From the NCBI GenBank assembly GCA_900618795.1, contig UYJD01000010.1, forward strand, positions 453,073 through 517,072: a DNA stretch of 64,000 nt, in the 5' to 3' direction. The notes under the pieces were generated by a model, which was not told the DNA's origin, made no database searches, and worked only from the letters and a program-made list of their open reading frames with translations. Source of the stretch: Cyanodermella asteris (lineage: Eukaryota > Ascomycota > Lecanoromycetes > Ostropales > Stictidaceae). Shown here one piece after another: positions 1 to 10,361 of the stretch. Position numbers and translations under genes: made by a program. Numbering within the stretch: position 1 is the stretch's first letter; the number at the start of each line of letters is the position of its first letter.

Positions 1-1
1 C

Positions 2-545
2 ACAGAGACCCAAGAAGACCACCGTCGGTCGGAGATCGTCTCGCTTGACTCCGAGGTCAACTTTACAAAAACTGGGACTCTGCTCTTTCGACATCCCAAA
101 GACTGGTCACATATTCCTGACTCACAGCAGTTGAGAGGGATCGCGGACGCGGTCGACTCCTCGACCTCGGATTCGATAATCTCTTCCTTCGTTGCCTCAT
201 ACAGATGAGTCAGTATCTGATCATCAGGTCGTGCACTCTCCACCCATGTCCAATCTCTGCACGAACGGAGCTTCGCACGGAAGCAATGACGTGGTCGAAG
301 CACCTCCTTCGGCCATTCATCCTTCCCGTGACATCATGGGACGCAAGAACCAGGTAGATGATGCGGTTGAAGATCCGAAAAGGCAGAAGGTAGAGCTGCA
401 AGCCCGCGCCACGAAGTTGAAAGAGCTGATCGCGCGGAAGGAAATTGCCCGCGAAAGGCGCAAGGCTGATCGACAGCAGAGAAAACTTGCAAGGGAGCAG
501 ACAGAGTGCGACAAGGAGAAAATCAGAGTCATTGAATTGGAGTAG
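2..545 (+). CDS. Paralogue P1, partial (5' end outside window): helical domain plus C-terminal coiled coil
   Basis: First member of a local family of unknown function. Bases 2-207 form one open frame containing HPKDWSHIPDSQQLRGIAD, which lines up with HPQWAHLHPDAMAGIED in P3. A second frame, from about 205 to the stop at 545, holds a Lys/Arg/Glu-rich coiled coil of about 65 residues (AKPKEL-type heptads, e.g. LKELIARKEIARERR), as in P3, P5 and P6. Joining the two needs an intron or a frame change near 150-210. A cag acceptor lies at about 205, but I could not find a good GTRNGT donor, so the junction is unresolved. There is no ATG at the head of the second frame, so it is not an independent gene. 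The function is unknown; the basic coiled coil suggests oligomerisation or nucleic-acid contact, which is inference. Confidence 0.5.
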
Positions 546-1115
546 AGACTCAGGGATCTGGATGCGAGCTCTTCGGAAAGTGATGGGGATTGAAATCCAT
601 GATGGTATCTTTGTTTGGCGAAATGCGCTCTCTAAAACGAAATATGATGAAATGGCATTACCAGTAATCAAATCGCTGGACTGCAGTACGGGCTTGCATA
701 AGCGATGCCTGTGATTATGCTGGGCCTTCGGTTCCAGGCTGAAGACGTGGTGGCAAGCCTTTGTAGCTCGCTTTTGAAAGAATGACGTTTTATGATTTGT
801 TCGGTCAAGGGTTCGACATTGGTCCAGCTTCGAGCCTGGGATTTGTCCAGCTTCGAGTCTGAGTTTTGTCTAGCGTTGAGTCTGGTATTTGTCCGGCTTG
901 CTGCGCTAGCATCTTGCCATTTATTTTGAGTCCTTCCTTTTAAACAGATCGTTCCTTGAACCATGTTCATGCCACAAAGACACTCCCGGCCACGTCGAAA
1001 GGTCAAGGTGAACTTATGCCACTGCAAGGCACAACCTGAGCCACCACAACGGGCCCATATCCTTTCTTCCAGGCGTCATTGTCGCGCCTTCGATTTGATC
1101 CTTGTCCGAACCAAC
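546..1115. other. Intergenic, P1 to P2
   Basis: No supported gene. Around 820-900 there is a short imperfect internal repeat (variants of gtccagcttcgagtctg and gtctagcgttgagtctgg). An in-frame upstream ATG for P2 lies at 963; if used it would add 51 residues. Confidence 0.5.
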
Positions 1116-1826
1116 ATGGCTTCCAATCGCGACAGACAGGACATCATGGCTGAGCTAGCACCTTCATGGACGCTTCAAAACATTGCCAAGACTAGGAAAC
1201 TTCTGTGGAAGCGACTTTCCAAAGGCGTCGCAATTCACTTCGAGGACGACCTGGGCGACTACTATGAGGCTCGTAGCAGATACTTCTTGCACCACGCCGA
1301 GTACCAGGAGACTGTCCAGTCTGTCGCCGGATCCATCTGTCGAAACGTCCGAACTGACTGCCCCCAGCCGATCAGCCCACTCCCTTTCGACCAGCTGAAA
1401 AGACACTTGCGCATCATGTTGCTGCTAGACATCGAGGAGCGCTTCGCAAAAAGCCAGGAACCAAAGCTTTCACCGGATGAAGTCCTTCGCATTGAGCTCC
1501 GAAAGCGTGCTAATCCCAAAGGCCACGGGTTCATGCTGTGGTGGCGGTATGCCCCAGGAGCTGAGGTTGGAATTGCAGGACCGCCCATGACGGCTGCCAG
1601 TATTGGATCTCGCTGCAGAGACATCGAAAGCGAAGGTATCAATGCTCATTGGCAAATGGTCGAACTGGCATTTCTTGACCGCAGAACTGAGCTGCGCGCT
1701 GACGGAAGAGCTTGGAGCTTATGGCCAGAGGATACCATCAATATACTGATGTCCAAAATTAAGCTTGATGCAAAGCTCGAAGCCACAGATACTCGGCATG
1801 GTGCAAAAACTGATGAGCAGCTATAG
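1116..1826 (+). CDS. Paralogue P2, unknown function
   Basis: An open frame of 236 codons. I chose the ATG at 1116 for its good context (caacATGGc); an in-frame ATG at 963 is the alternative. The protein is predicted to be mostly helical. Residues RYFLHHAEY fit the family signature (two aromatic/hydrophobic residues, x, His or Met-His, Pro-like residue, then an aromatic) also seen in P1 and P3-P6, followed by an Arg/Leu-rich helix (DQLKRHLRIMLLLDIEERF). Unlike its neighbours, it ends at 1826 without a coiled coil. A second coding-like segment starts 9 bases downstream in another frame and resembles P3, so the true gene may continue past 1826 by splicing. No catalytic motif or known domain was recognised. 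Confidence 0.55.
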   Translation: MASNRDRQDIMAELAPSWTLQNIAKTRKLLWKRLSKGVAIHFEDDLGDYYEARSRYFLHHAEYQETVQSVAGSICRNVRTDCPQPISPLPFDQLKRHLRIMLLLDIEERFAKSQEPKLSPDEVLRIELRKRANPKGHGFMLWWRYAPGAEVGIAGPPMTAASIGSRCRDIESEGINAHWQMVELAFLDRRTELRADGRAWSLWPEDTINILMSKIKLDAKLEATDTRHGAKTDEQL

Positions 1827-1834
1827 TCTCGTCC

Positions 1835-2022
1835 ATGCAAAGAATTGTCACACAGAGCTATGCCGGACTCATCCACAAGGACTACTTCAGTCAATGGCCG
1901 ATGGAAACCTGGATGGTACAAAATGACTTGCTTGACTTCACAAAACATGTTGCTCAAGAAATGCAATCGGAGAACAGCGTGCACCCATCTAGCTCGGGCC
2001 TTGCAGATCATGTTGAATTTGA
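1835..2022 (+). CDS. Probable exon of a P-family gene, running toward the sequence gap
   Basis: This open frame ends at a consensus donor (gtgagt, 2023-2028). Its text YFSQWPMETWMVQNDLLDFT aligns by eye with YFGQHRAHVMEMGHMLICGF of P3, including the following Thr-Lys/Arg-x-Val. That match makes it a real coding segment rather than chance. It could be a later exon of P2, joined across the P2 stop by a short intron, or the start of another paralogue whose remainder lies in or beyond the unknown bases at 2234-2860. The start given is the first ATG in the frame; an acceptor just before 1843 is also possible. Confidence 0.4.
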
Positions 2023-2233
2023 GTGAGTATCATAGTGTGACAGCGGGCAAGAACAGACAGTCTGTGACCGTCCCTTGCAACGACAATGCCACTGTTACAA
2101 GTCTTGCGCAAAAAGAGGACAGAGCCATCTGCATGAATATATGGCTCCGTCATGGCGCAGTGAGAAAAGCTTCGGCCAGCAGCGATAATTCCGGTATGTC
2201 CGCAGTCTTCTCTGGGTTTGTCGTGCTAACTGT

Positions 2234-2860
2234 NNNNNNNNNNNNNNNNNNNNNNNNNNNNNNNNNNNNNNNNNNNNNNNNNNNNNNNNNNNNNNNNNNN
2301 NNNNNNNNNNNNNNNNNNNNNNNNNNNNNNNNNNNNNNNNNNNNNNNNNNNNNNNNNNNNNNNNNNNNNNNNNNNNNNNNNNNNNNNNNNNNNNNNNNNN
2401 NNNNNNNNNNNNNNNNNNNNNNNNNNNNNNNNNNNNNNNNNNNNNNNNNNNNNNNNNNNNNNNNNNNNNNNNNNNNNNNNNNNNNNNNNNNNNNNNNNNN
2501 NNNNNNNNNNNNNNNNNNNNNNNNNNNNNNNNNNNNNNNNNNNNNNNNNNNNNNNNNNNNNNNNNNNNNNNNNNNNNNNNNNNNNNNNNNNNNNNNNNNN
2601 NNNNNNNNNNNNNNNNNNNNNNNNNNNNNNNNNNNNNNNNNNNNNNNNNNNNNNNNNNNNNNNNNNNNNNNNNNNNNNNNNNNNNNNNNNNNNNNNNNNN
2701 NNNNNNNNNNNNNNNNNNNNNNNNNNNNNNNNNNNNNNNNNNNNNNNNNNNNNNNNNNNNNNNNNNNNNNNNNNNNNNNNNNNNNNNNNNNNNNNNNNNN
2801 NNNNNNNNNNNNNNNNNNNNNNNNNNNNNNNNNNNNNNNNNNNNNNNNNNNNNNNNNNNN
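2234..2860. other. Assembly gap (627 unknown bases)
   Basis: A run of N inside the paralogue cluster. It may hide the end of P2 or a further family member. Confidence 0.99.
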
Positions 2861-3554
2861 GGTCGCCTACACAGTCAACCACCCCGTGCCCGCGTTACAA
2901 GTTACCGTAGCAGCTAACTAACTTAATAAAAGACCGCCTCGAGCAGGTTAAACTTGTCTACGGTAGACAAATAAAGTACTAGCAGATAGAGCAAATCAAA
3001 ACCTTCATTATGAACTATTTACATGAATTAACGGCCTCATATTGACCGAGTTAGGCAACGTTGAAGTACGTGGTGCTGGTGCCAAGCAAAAAATGGATAC
3101 ATACTTTCCGGGATACATGTAGTTTATCAAGATACTTGTTCCGCGGCCCCATTGCTTCATTTTGGCTCCGAAGACGTAAATGCAAGACCAAAATACTGGA
3201 AGTTCAAGTCTTTCTTTCTGAACAGTCGGTCAAATATGATATGAGCAAGCCAGGGATCTCGCAGTGCCGTGGCCAAACTTTCTCTCCAAAGCCGAGCAGA
3301 CGCGCAGTGCATTCACTGAACACTCTTTTAATTATTGACAGATTCTCCTCACTTATCATGCACGAGCCATGCCTGATGACTGCAGTGGACGCCGTCAGAT
3401 GCTGATAGTTTCGCACGATCCAGCCTTTTCTTCACAATTTTCCCCACAGCAGCGTCCTTTTTCCGTCACATCTGCTCACCTGAGACCTCTGATGATCACG
3501 CAGTCACACCTGCCTACCCTGCTGACTTGACACGGGGATTCCATTTCATTCAAG
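2861..3554. other. Intergenic, A+T-richer stretch after the gap
   Basis: More A+T-rich than its surroundings between about 2920 and 3060, with a small inverted repeat (gtctac g gtagac) near 2957. No gene is supported; the short frames here lack family motifs and splice logic. Confidence 0.5.
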
Positions 3555-4572
3555 ATGACGTTGTCAACCTCAGACGTAAGTCAAGATCCTCGTACCACCC
3601 ATTACAGTCTACTCACCATGCCAATGAAACAGGTCGTGTCCGTGCCGAGCCTGCCTTGCAAGGTACACCAGGCCACCGTCCCAAAGCTTGCTGGTTGGCT
3701 TCAGGGTGAACGTCCCTCAGCTCTGTGTGGCATGGTTGGCAGAGCCTACATTGAGCATCCTCAATGGGCACATCTGCATCCGGATGCAATGGCAGGCATC
3801 GAGGATGAACTGCTCGATATCATGGGCTACCGCCGTGGTAGAAGCCTTTTGCAGCAGCGCCTGGATGAAAGCTATCTGATGTACCTGACCAACGCAGAGG
3901 CCAGCTCCATTTGGCATCGTCACGCAGCTCCTCTCTATCAGTATCATGCGGAAGTGAGCTTTGATACATACTTCGGCCAGCATCGCGCTCATGTCATGGA
4001 AATGGGCCACATGTTGATCTGCGGTTTCACCAGAAAGGTGGGAACCAAAGTTGCGGACAATGAACAAGCTGCGAAGGCGGCGAAAGAACTCAAGGAGACG
4101 AAACGCCGTCAGCGCGAAGCTCATCTTGCACGCGCAATTGAGCGCGAGCGTGAGGCAAAGCGTGTTCATGATGCTCGTATCGACGAAGCCATTCCGAAGC
4201 GTCAGTTCGTGCAGCCTGCTGGAAATTCAGCCAATGGAGATACTGGTCGCGAATACTACAACATACGTTAAGCTACCGCAAGGTGACATGGCAGCTGCAA
4301 GTCCCAGCAAGGACAAAGCTGCTAGAGTCTGCTCGAGATTCTCATCGGCTTCTCTCGGACCAGAGGTTACTGACATTTTGTAGATCAACATAAAGCATGG
4401 CCTGTTCGGAACTGTGGGGGCGAAACACAGGCGTCTCGCACAAGAAATCGAGGCTGCGCGCAAGGAAGCAAAGAAGCTGCAGGAACTCAGAGAACTGGAG
4501 GCTGAAGTTGATCGTCTGCGTGCTCAAAACTTGAGGGCGAAAGCGGAACTTGAGAAGAACTGGCGCAGTTGA
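3555..4572 (+). CDS. Paralogue P3: helical domain plus C-terminal coiled coil, spliced
   Basis: Unknown function. Exon 1 begins ATG at 3555 (MTLSTSD) and meets a perfect donor, gtaagt at 3576. The intron probably runs to cag at 3632 (57 nt, frame-preserving). The next exon carries HPQWAHLHPDAMAGIED (shared with P1) and YFGQHRAHVMEMGHMLICGF (shared with the segment at 1835-2022), then a long basic helix (about 4030-4180). That frame stops at 4271. After an acceptor at 4383 (branch ttactgac) a different frame codes a coiled coil from INIKHGLFG to the stop at 4572. The exact donor between 4209 and 4285 could not be set without a frame conflict, so there is either a small extra exon or a frame break. 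The coiled-coil exon corresponds to exon 2 of P5 and P6. Confidence 0.55.
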
Positions 4573-5046
4573 ATGATGACGTGAATGGAATGGCAAAACC
4601 GAAAGATAAGCAATTGTTGTGCTAGCTGGAGTATTCTGGAATGACAAAGTCTGAGTCGTCGAAAAGTTTATTACGCTGCAGTCTCAAAGATCAACGGCCA
4701 AAAGACAGGAAGGGGTTTGGTCATCGAAGAAACCTCAATTACTTACCGAGATAACACCAGAATACGATAGAATGAGGCCAGTATCTGTCCGTACCATACT
4801 TGGCGAGGCCTGACCATGCCTTTGACTCCCTCGTGAAGTGAGCGTTCAATGAATTTTCCTACCCATGTACGCTACCCTGCCGTCAGCGAGTGCTGACTTT
4901 CGGTCTACAATCCTTTGTTACACCCAAGACTGATTCTCTACCCCAAAGCCATCCTGATCTTGCCCCTCAACCACAAGATCAAGCCATCACTTATTCCTGT
5001 CCTCTATTCATTGTTTCACATCTTATACGAAACATCATTCCTCATC

Positions 5047-6138
5047 ATGTCTCGTCGGCCCTCCGCCCTCGAGTACTTCCAATCACTTGACGATGATTCA
5101 CAGCAGGAATACCACATCCATCTGTGGGAAGATGATGATATCGCTGCGGCCGAAGAGCTGATTGGGGAGTACTACTTTGAGCACGATGGTCCGAACTTCT
5201 CTGATAATGGTCTCGGTGCGCTGAAGCGGAGCGTCAGGGAGAGCATCACCGACAGCGAAGACTTGATCCAGCGCTTGATCGCGGGACCGCTTCCACGACT
5301 TGCAGATTGTGCGACGGAAGTCGTCTATACTGACTTGCTCGAGATTTGCAACTTGATGTTCTTGCACGAGGAGCAGCTTCGCGATGCCGAGAGAGATGCC
5401 GAGTCAAACCGTGACCAAGAGGAGGGCGACGCTGTCAATCACCCGAAAGCTGCGGACGCATCAAGCTCAGTCAAGCAAGAAAAGGCAAACAGTAACAACT
5501 TCCCCAGCGATAAGAAAGCTCCGAAGCCAAAACCCGCAGCAAAGACAGCAAAGAAGGTTGCAGCTCAAGTGAACGACGGACAAGCGACTGCCTCAGCGAG
5601 CGAGAAGCCAGCCAAAGCGACCAAGCCCAAGGCGCCTCGCAAGAAGAAGCAAGACACCGACACCGCCAACTCTGCCGTTCCTGCTGCGACACCAAAGAAG
5701 GCTCCTCGCAAGCCCAAGGCAGCTCCGAAGCAGAAGACCTCTGAGCTTGATACGGCTACTTCCACCATCCCCGAGCCCGGACCGGTTTCTCCCATCGCTG
5801 TCAAGACACCTGTCAAGCAGAAAACGCCAATCTTCAAGTCGACTAACGATGTTCTTCGCGACATGGGCTATCCATCTCCGCTCACGGTTACGATACCTCC
5901 CAGCCCATTATTCAAGGTGGAAGATGACTCCCTTCATAGCATGATGTCGGGTCACGATTCCGAGGACGAAGACGAGGATATTGAGGCATTGAAGAGACAG
6001 TTGATCGATGCGGAGGGCAAGTTGCAGGAGGCGAAGAGCAAGAAGCGAAAGGCGATGGATGACCTGAAGGAACGGATCGCAAAGGCCAACCACCGTAGAC
6101 AGAAGGTCGAAGCTGAGATTGCTGGGCTTGGTGCGTGA
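5047..6138 (+). CDS. Paralogue P4: helical N-terminus, Lys/Ala/Pro-rich linker, coiled coil
   Basis: Single exon of 363 aa from the ATG at 5047; an in-frame ATG at 4915 would add 44 hydrophobic residues and lies in a CT-rich leader-like stretch, so I prefer 5047. Three parts: residues about 1-115 helical, with YYFEHDGPNF in the place of the family motif; about 125-255 a Lys/Ala/Pro-rich low-complexity linker with histone-H1-like runs (APRKKK, KKAPRKPKA); then, after about 40 residues with proline motifs, an acidic patch (EDEDED) and a C-terminal coiled coil (about 305-363). The basic linker suggests chromatin or DNA association and nuclear location, which is inference only. Function unknown. 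Confidence 0.7.
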   Translation: MSRRPSALEYFQSLDDDSQQEYHIHLWEDDDIAAAEELIGEYYFEHDGPNFSDNGLGALKRSVRESITDSEDLIQRLIAGPLPRLADCATEVVYTDLLEICNLMFLHEEQLRDAERDAESNRDQEEGDAVNHPKAADASSSVKQEKANSNNFPSDKKAPKPKPAAKTAKKVAAQVNDGQATASASEKPAKATKPKAPRKKKQDTDTANSAVPAATPKKAPRKPKAAPKQKTSELDTATSTIPEPGPVSPIAVKTPVKQKTPIFKSTNDVLRDMGYPSPLTVTIPPSPLFKVEDDSLHSMMSGHDSEDEDEDIEALKRQLIDAEGKLQEAKSKKRKAMDDLKERIAKANHRRQKVEAEIAGLGA

Positions 6139-6763
6139 TACGTGACGAAATGGTCGATTGGCAGGTCCAATAGAGAGTCGATGCGGAGTGGCGAGAAGAG
6201 GTCGGACAAGCACATATGCGGCTTCCAGGCTTTCTTTGATAGACATGGATGGCTGTCACCGATAGGACGCATATTTACTTGTTCTCAACATTATACTTAG
6301 CACTTCGAAGTACCAGTGCCCGTCTTGAGGACGGCGCTAGAAATTAGCCATGATTTCACCAAACTTCGTCGCCAACTGTCGTGGCTCATCCCGTTGGCTA
6401 TAAGCACATCAAGTTGTCTTTGATCTTGCCAATTGGTCGAGCAAGGCGACGTGATGAATGCCAAAGCGAGATTATGCTTGTTCGTGTACAAATTCGAGAC
6501 TTGCCTCTTCCGTTCACAGAGCCCAACACTAGCAGCGACGGGACTTCTGCCGCCTTGACATCCGTTCAATGAGACTCGATATCGCGGGGCATCTCATCAT
6601 GGAAGCCAGAGCTGAGCTGCCCAGGCTGCCAGGCCGCTTACGTCCTCACCCGCCACTCACCTTCCGTCTCGACCTCGTCTTGCCCACAATCTTTCACTTG
6701 ACCCTCGAACACTGGACGACCCCGTCAGACTTCTCAGGGGACAAATTCTCACCAGCTTTATCA

Positions 6764-7536
6764 ATGGAGATGCCTTCTTCGTCAAAGAGCACCTTTCAAG
6801 CATCTGGGGAGCTCATCTTGGGTGTGTACAGAAGCTACCGAACTAGAAGCATCGACCACGCAAGCGGACTCCATCCCTTTACAGAGATCCAGATTTCCGC
6901 CCTGGTATTTGAGCTCATCAAGATATTCAACAAGAAGAAACTTCATCCTACAGCCTTTCCGGCCTGGCGCGTTGGGGAGACTTTATGGCGTCAAGTGCAC
7001 AAAAAGTTTCTTGCAGGCTTGAACCACGCCAAGGGTCATCCAATCCAATTGTCTCGCTTCCAGTTGGAAAACGACAGCATTGAGTCTGCCATTGACCAAA
7101 TAATGTTCGACATCTGGGCGTCTGCTGCGTCTGCAAATCAAGTGGCAATTGCCGAACGCGCCAGAGTTATCGGACGTTTCCCGGTAGATTCCAATCAACA
7201 GACGACTGACGATGTTTCAAACACCCAGCAAGAGGCAAACGTAAGTTGCAACGATGTAAGCGAGGGTCGGAACTTACTGATAGAGCCCAGACTTCAAACT
7301 CGCGTGACAGCGCCGCCCCTGGCAGGTCTGCATCTGCAGTCCGATCAGTCAGTATTGCAGATCTTCGCCAAATTGTAGGGCAGTTGGAAGAGGTGGAGAA
7401 GCGTGGAAAGAACGTTGAAAGCCTGAAGAGAAAGTATGCTAGGGAGTGGGGCAACGAAAAAGCAGCAAAGAAGGCGAAGGTGGACCAGGAGGAAGCAGAG
7501 TTGGAGAAGCTGGTTGCGGCGAAGAATCGTTCCTGA
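6764..7536 (+). CDS. Paralogue P5: helical domain plus coiled coil, two exons
   Basis: Exons 6764-7240 and 7291-7536; intron 7241-7290 (50 nt, gtaagt donor, branch actgat, cag acceptor) joins in phase to give 240 aa. The ATG at 6764 follows a CT-rich leader and sits in good context; an in-frame ATG at 6569 would add 65 residues. The region around residues 55-130 aligns with P6: KLHPTAF against KMHPRF, then a Trp, an Arg-rich helix and an Ile/Leu-Ser helix. The second exon is a Glu/Lys-rich coiled coil (IVGQLEEVEKRGKNVESLKR onward). This is the cleanest intron model of the family and the template for judging the others. Function unknown. Confidence 0.7.
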
Positions 7537-8149
7537 ACGGACGTCACGTCTGAATCTGCGCGATCCAGAGAAACGGTGTTTCGGATACCAGAGCAAAAGC
7601 GTTGTTTCGCACACGCTTTTTGGCGGGCGGCGTTGTGTTGATAGACCACTCCGAGGCGATTAGTGTTAGCGCTGGAATGAGAGCTGATCACCCTTCTGGG
7701 ATCTACTGAAACATCGGCACCGACAGGTATCCGGAGCACATTCGTGAATGGATACGCTGGAAAAGAGCCATGATCGACCGAACTTGGGCTGTGGGACAAA
7801 GGGCCTCTTTTATAGCATGAACTTTATGGCCATGCGTCTGTCAGTATAGAGGGCAGGATGAGGAAACTGAAGTCACCACTGTCGAGTGACCTGAAAGCTG
7901 TTCGCAAGCTCGCCGCGAGAAAAGCCAAGTGAATAACCGGAGGTGTGACGACTTTCAACGGCGTTGTTGTCACGACACACGATAGCCGTGCTGAGTAGAC
8001 GGATACAGCTGAGCTTCTGATGCGCCCTTGATTCGAGTTCTCTTCGCCCAGCCGAACCGAAATCCTTTCTGACCGCTTCGGACTCAACTGAATCCCCGCC
8101 TTTACCTCAATACTAACAACTCTGGCGCTGCTTTTGAAAGATTTCGAGG

Positions 8150-8914
8150 ATGTCTCATCGCTTCGTGATGTCCGATCCGCTCAAGTACTTGGTGTACGCA
8201 GCGTGCCTTGAAGGAGGCGAAGAGCATGCGAAGGGTCCTGATGCTTTAGATAGGGAGATGGTCAATACATTGACGGTCAGGATCGTGGACGAGTTCAACT
8301 TCTTCAAGATGCACCCCCGTTTCGAGAAGAACACGACTTGGAGCTGGAACAACAAGCGCCGCGCAATCCGAGACGGAATCGTGTACCAGTTAGAGAACAA
8401 CGCTAGACCATTCAACTTGTCAGTCTGCAGGGGGGCCATAGCTGCACTGGAAGAAGCGATCAAACATATGGTGGTGATAGTCTCGGAGTATGCCGAAGTA
8501 GCAGCAAAAATTGGACGCTTGCAGGCAGCCACAGCTTCTGCAGCTTGTTCAGCGGACTCTGAGATACAGACAAATGACAGCCTTGAGCACATTTGAATTG
8601 ATACCTCATCGGTAAGTGACAGAAAGTATGGTGCTTGGCTCGAAAAACACTGACACCTGTAGATTTCCAACGGCCGTGCCATCAATACGCCAGTTTCGAC
8701 CAACGTCCCATCTGTCGCCGGAGCGGATCATGACGACGAATTCGATTGCCTTACCGCAGAGCTGCAGGAGGAAGAGCACCGCGAGCGAGAGTTGGAGGTA
8801 CGCAAGGTTGAGGCCGTTGAGCGACTCAAGCGTCTGCTGGCTACGAAGAAAGCGCAGAACGACAAAACCGAGGCTTCGCTGAACAAGCTCAGCGCTGCAG
8901 ACCGGCAACTTTGA
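8150..8914 (+). pseudogene. Paralogue P6, interrupted by an in-frame TGA just before its intron
   Basis: Exon 1 from the ATG at 8150 carries FFKMHPRF and aligns with P5 over about 75 residues. A consensus intron lies at 8612-8662 (51 nt, gtaagt, branch actgac, tag). Exon 2 (8663-8914) codes a coiled coil (ELQEEEHRERELEVRKVEAV onward) and is in phase with exon 1. However, a TGA at 8594-8596, only 15 bases before the donor, ends translation at 148 aa. Either the allele is truncated, exon 1 splices differently, or a base is wrong. If TGA were a sense codon the product would be 237 aa, matching P5. Called a pseudogene with reserve: a shortened protein without the coiled coil could still be functional. 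Confidence 0.5.
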
Positions 8915-9956
8915 AACGACGTCACTTCTGGTCCCTTTACGGCATGACACAGATCTTCGTCGAGCCCAAAGCTCAGCCTGGGGGCTTGGCCTATTTCGTT
9001 CGGACGCAATGCGCGGTTGGCGGGTGTCAGACGGCTTCTCACATTTGTGGCGGTGAGCACGAGCAGCATGGATGACGGGAAATTTCTCCGTGAGACGATT
9101 CCATAGGACGAGTGGCTCTTACAGGGAAGATAGCACTGTGGAAAGATGTCGCGGCAAATCAGAATTGGTTGAATGCTGGCTCCATTCCGTAGACTGCTTC
9201 GAATCAAATGGGGCGTCTTCACATTGACATACGTGGTTGCCGGGAAATGCGTTGAGGAGCCGCGATCGCCACCTGAGTGAGTGCCTTTGTAGCTGCCGAC
9301 AGCTCGATACGCGTGATTGGACTGTCTCATCTCTGAGCGCTGGTGTCATCGTGCATTCGCTGGCAGAGGCATCAGTCGATCGCTGCAATTCCCAAGAGAC
9401 CCCCAATCGTCCTATGAGCGTCGCCGACGGATTTTGTCCGACCGACCGACCCATGTGTGCCAGCAATCGAGGAGTTTGACGGAGCCTATGCGGTGAGACA
9501 TCGACCACGACATGATAAACCTCAGATTGGGCTCAATTTTCTTCCCCAGATTCTTCATCACCAAGTCGAATTCTGAACTGCAAGTCAACTTCCGCAAGCA
9601 GACTTCTTTCCGACAAGTTCCAAGATCTTTCCTTCTGATCCTCGCGTCAAAGCGTTCGTCAACCCCACCTGAAACAGCCTTTTCTCGACTCCCATTGGTC
9701 TGAGGTCCAACATCGTCATCGGATCTTGATCTTGGCACGCACGCGTGTCGAGATTCCCTGCAATGCCTTCACCACTTGTATCCGCGGGCATGAAGGTACA
9801 CACGCTTTCGAAATATATCCCAATCTCTTTCTGACCGAACTGTGCAAGTTACCGGGCTTGTTCTTTGCCACTGAGCCAAAAGCATACCCACCTCCAAAGA
9901 GACACAGCCATCATCAGCCTAAGAACCTCTCGCCGCAGAAACAGCGACCCATCGCC
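8915..9956. other. Intergenic
   Basis: No gene supported. The last 400 bases before 9957 are CT-rich and read like a promoter and leader for the NTF2-like gene. This marks the end of the paralogue cluster. Confidence 0.5.
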
Positions 9957-10361
9957 ATGTCTGCGCCTGTCGATCCCGAAGAGATCAAAGCCCTTGAAGA
10001 CCAGACCTGGAAAGCGCTCCAGAACTCCGGCAACGATCTCATGGATTTCTTGTCTCCGGATTGTGTCATGAACTTTCCGCTCGGCTTGCAAGTCAGCCAG
10101 CAGAGTGAGCCCAGCATCCGTGACATCCTGACTTCAGATGCGTTCGTGCCCTGGGATAAGTACAAGATGCTGAACGTCGTTGTTACGGCGATTGGTACGG
10201 ATGGAGCGGTGATCAGTTATCGTGCACAGGCGAAGCGGCCGGGAATGCCAGAGTTCAAGGCTTTGATCACAAGTGTCTGGAGGAAGGACAATGGGAAATG
10301 GCTGCAGTGCGTGCACCATCAGACGCCGTTCGACCAGGGCGTTGAGGATCTCGAGGACTGA
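9957..10361 (+). CDS. Small NTF2-like / SnoaL-type (DUF4440-like) protein
   Basis: 134 aa, single exon. The ATG at 9957 is preceded by a long CT-rich leader; the frame is open further upstream, but that part looks non-coding. The fold signature is the usual cone-shaped NTF2-like layout: an N-terminal helix (IKALEDQTWKALQNSGNDLM), a Asp-rich loop (DFLSPDCVMNFPLG), then long strands ending in TSVWRKDNGKWLQCVHHQTP. This pattern is typical of small DUF4440/SnoaL-like proteins, which act as enzymes, ligand binders or association domains. The specific role cannot be told from sequence; no partner gene lies beside it. Cytosolic, as no signal peptide or membrane segment is visible. Confidence 0.75.
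   Translation: MSAPVDPEEIKALEDQTWKALQNSGNDLMDFLSPDCVMNFPLGLQVSQQSEPSIRDILTSDAFVPWDKYKMLNVVVTAIGTDGAVISYRAQAKRPGMPEFKALITSVWRKDNGKWLQCVHHQTPFDQGVEDLED

Noticed and set aside
2861-3554. Transposon or LTR remnant beside the gap
   Set aside because: Somewhat A+T-rich, but no coding trace, terminal repeats or target-site duplication were seen.
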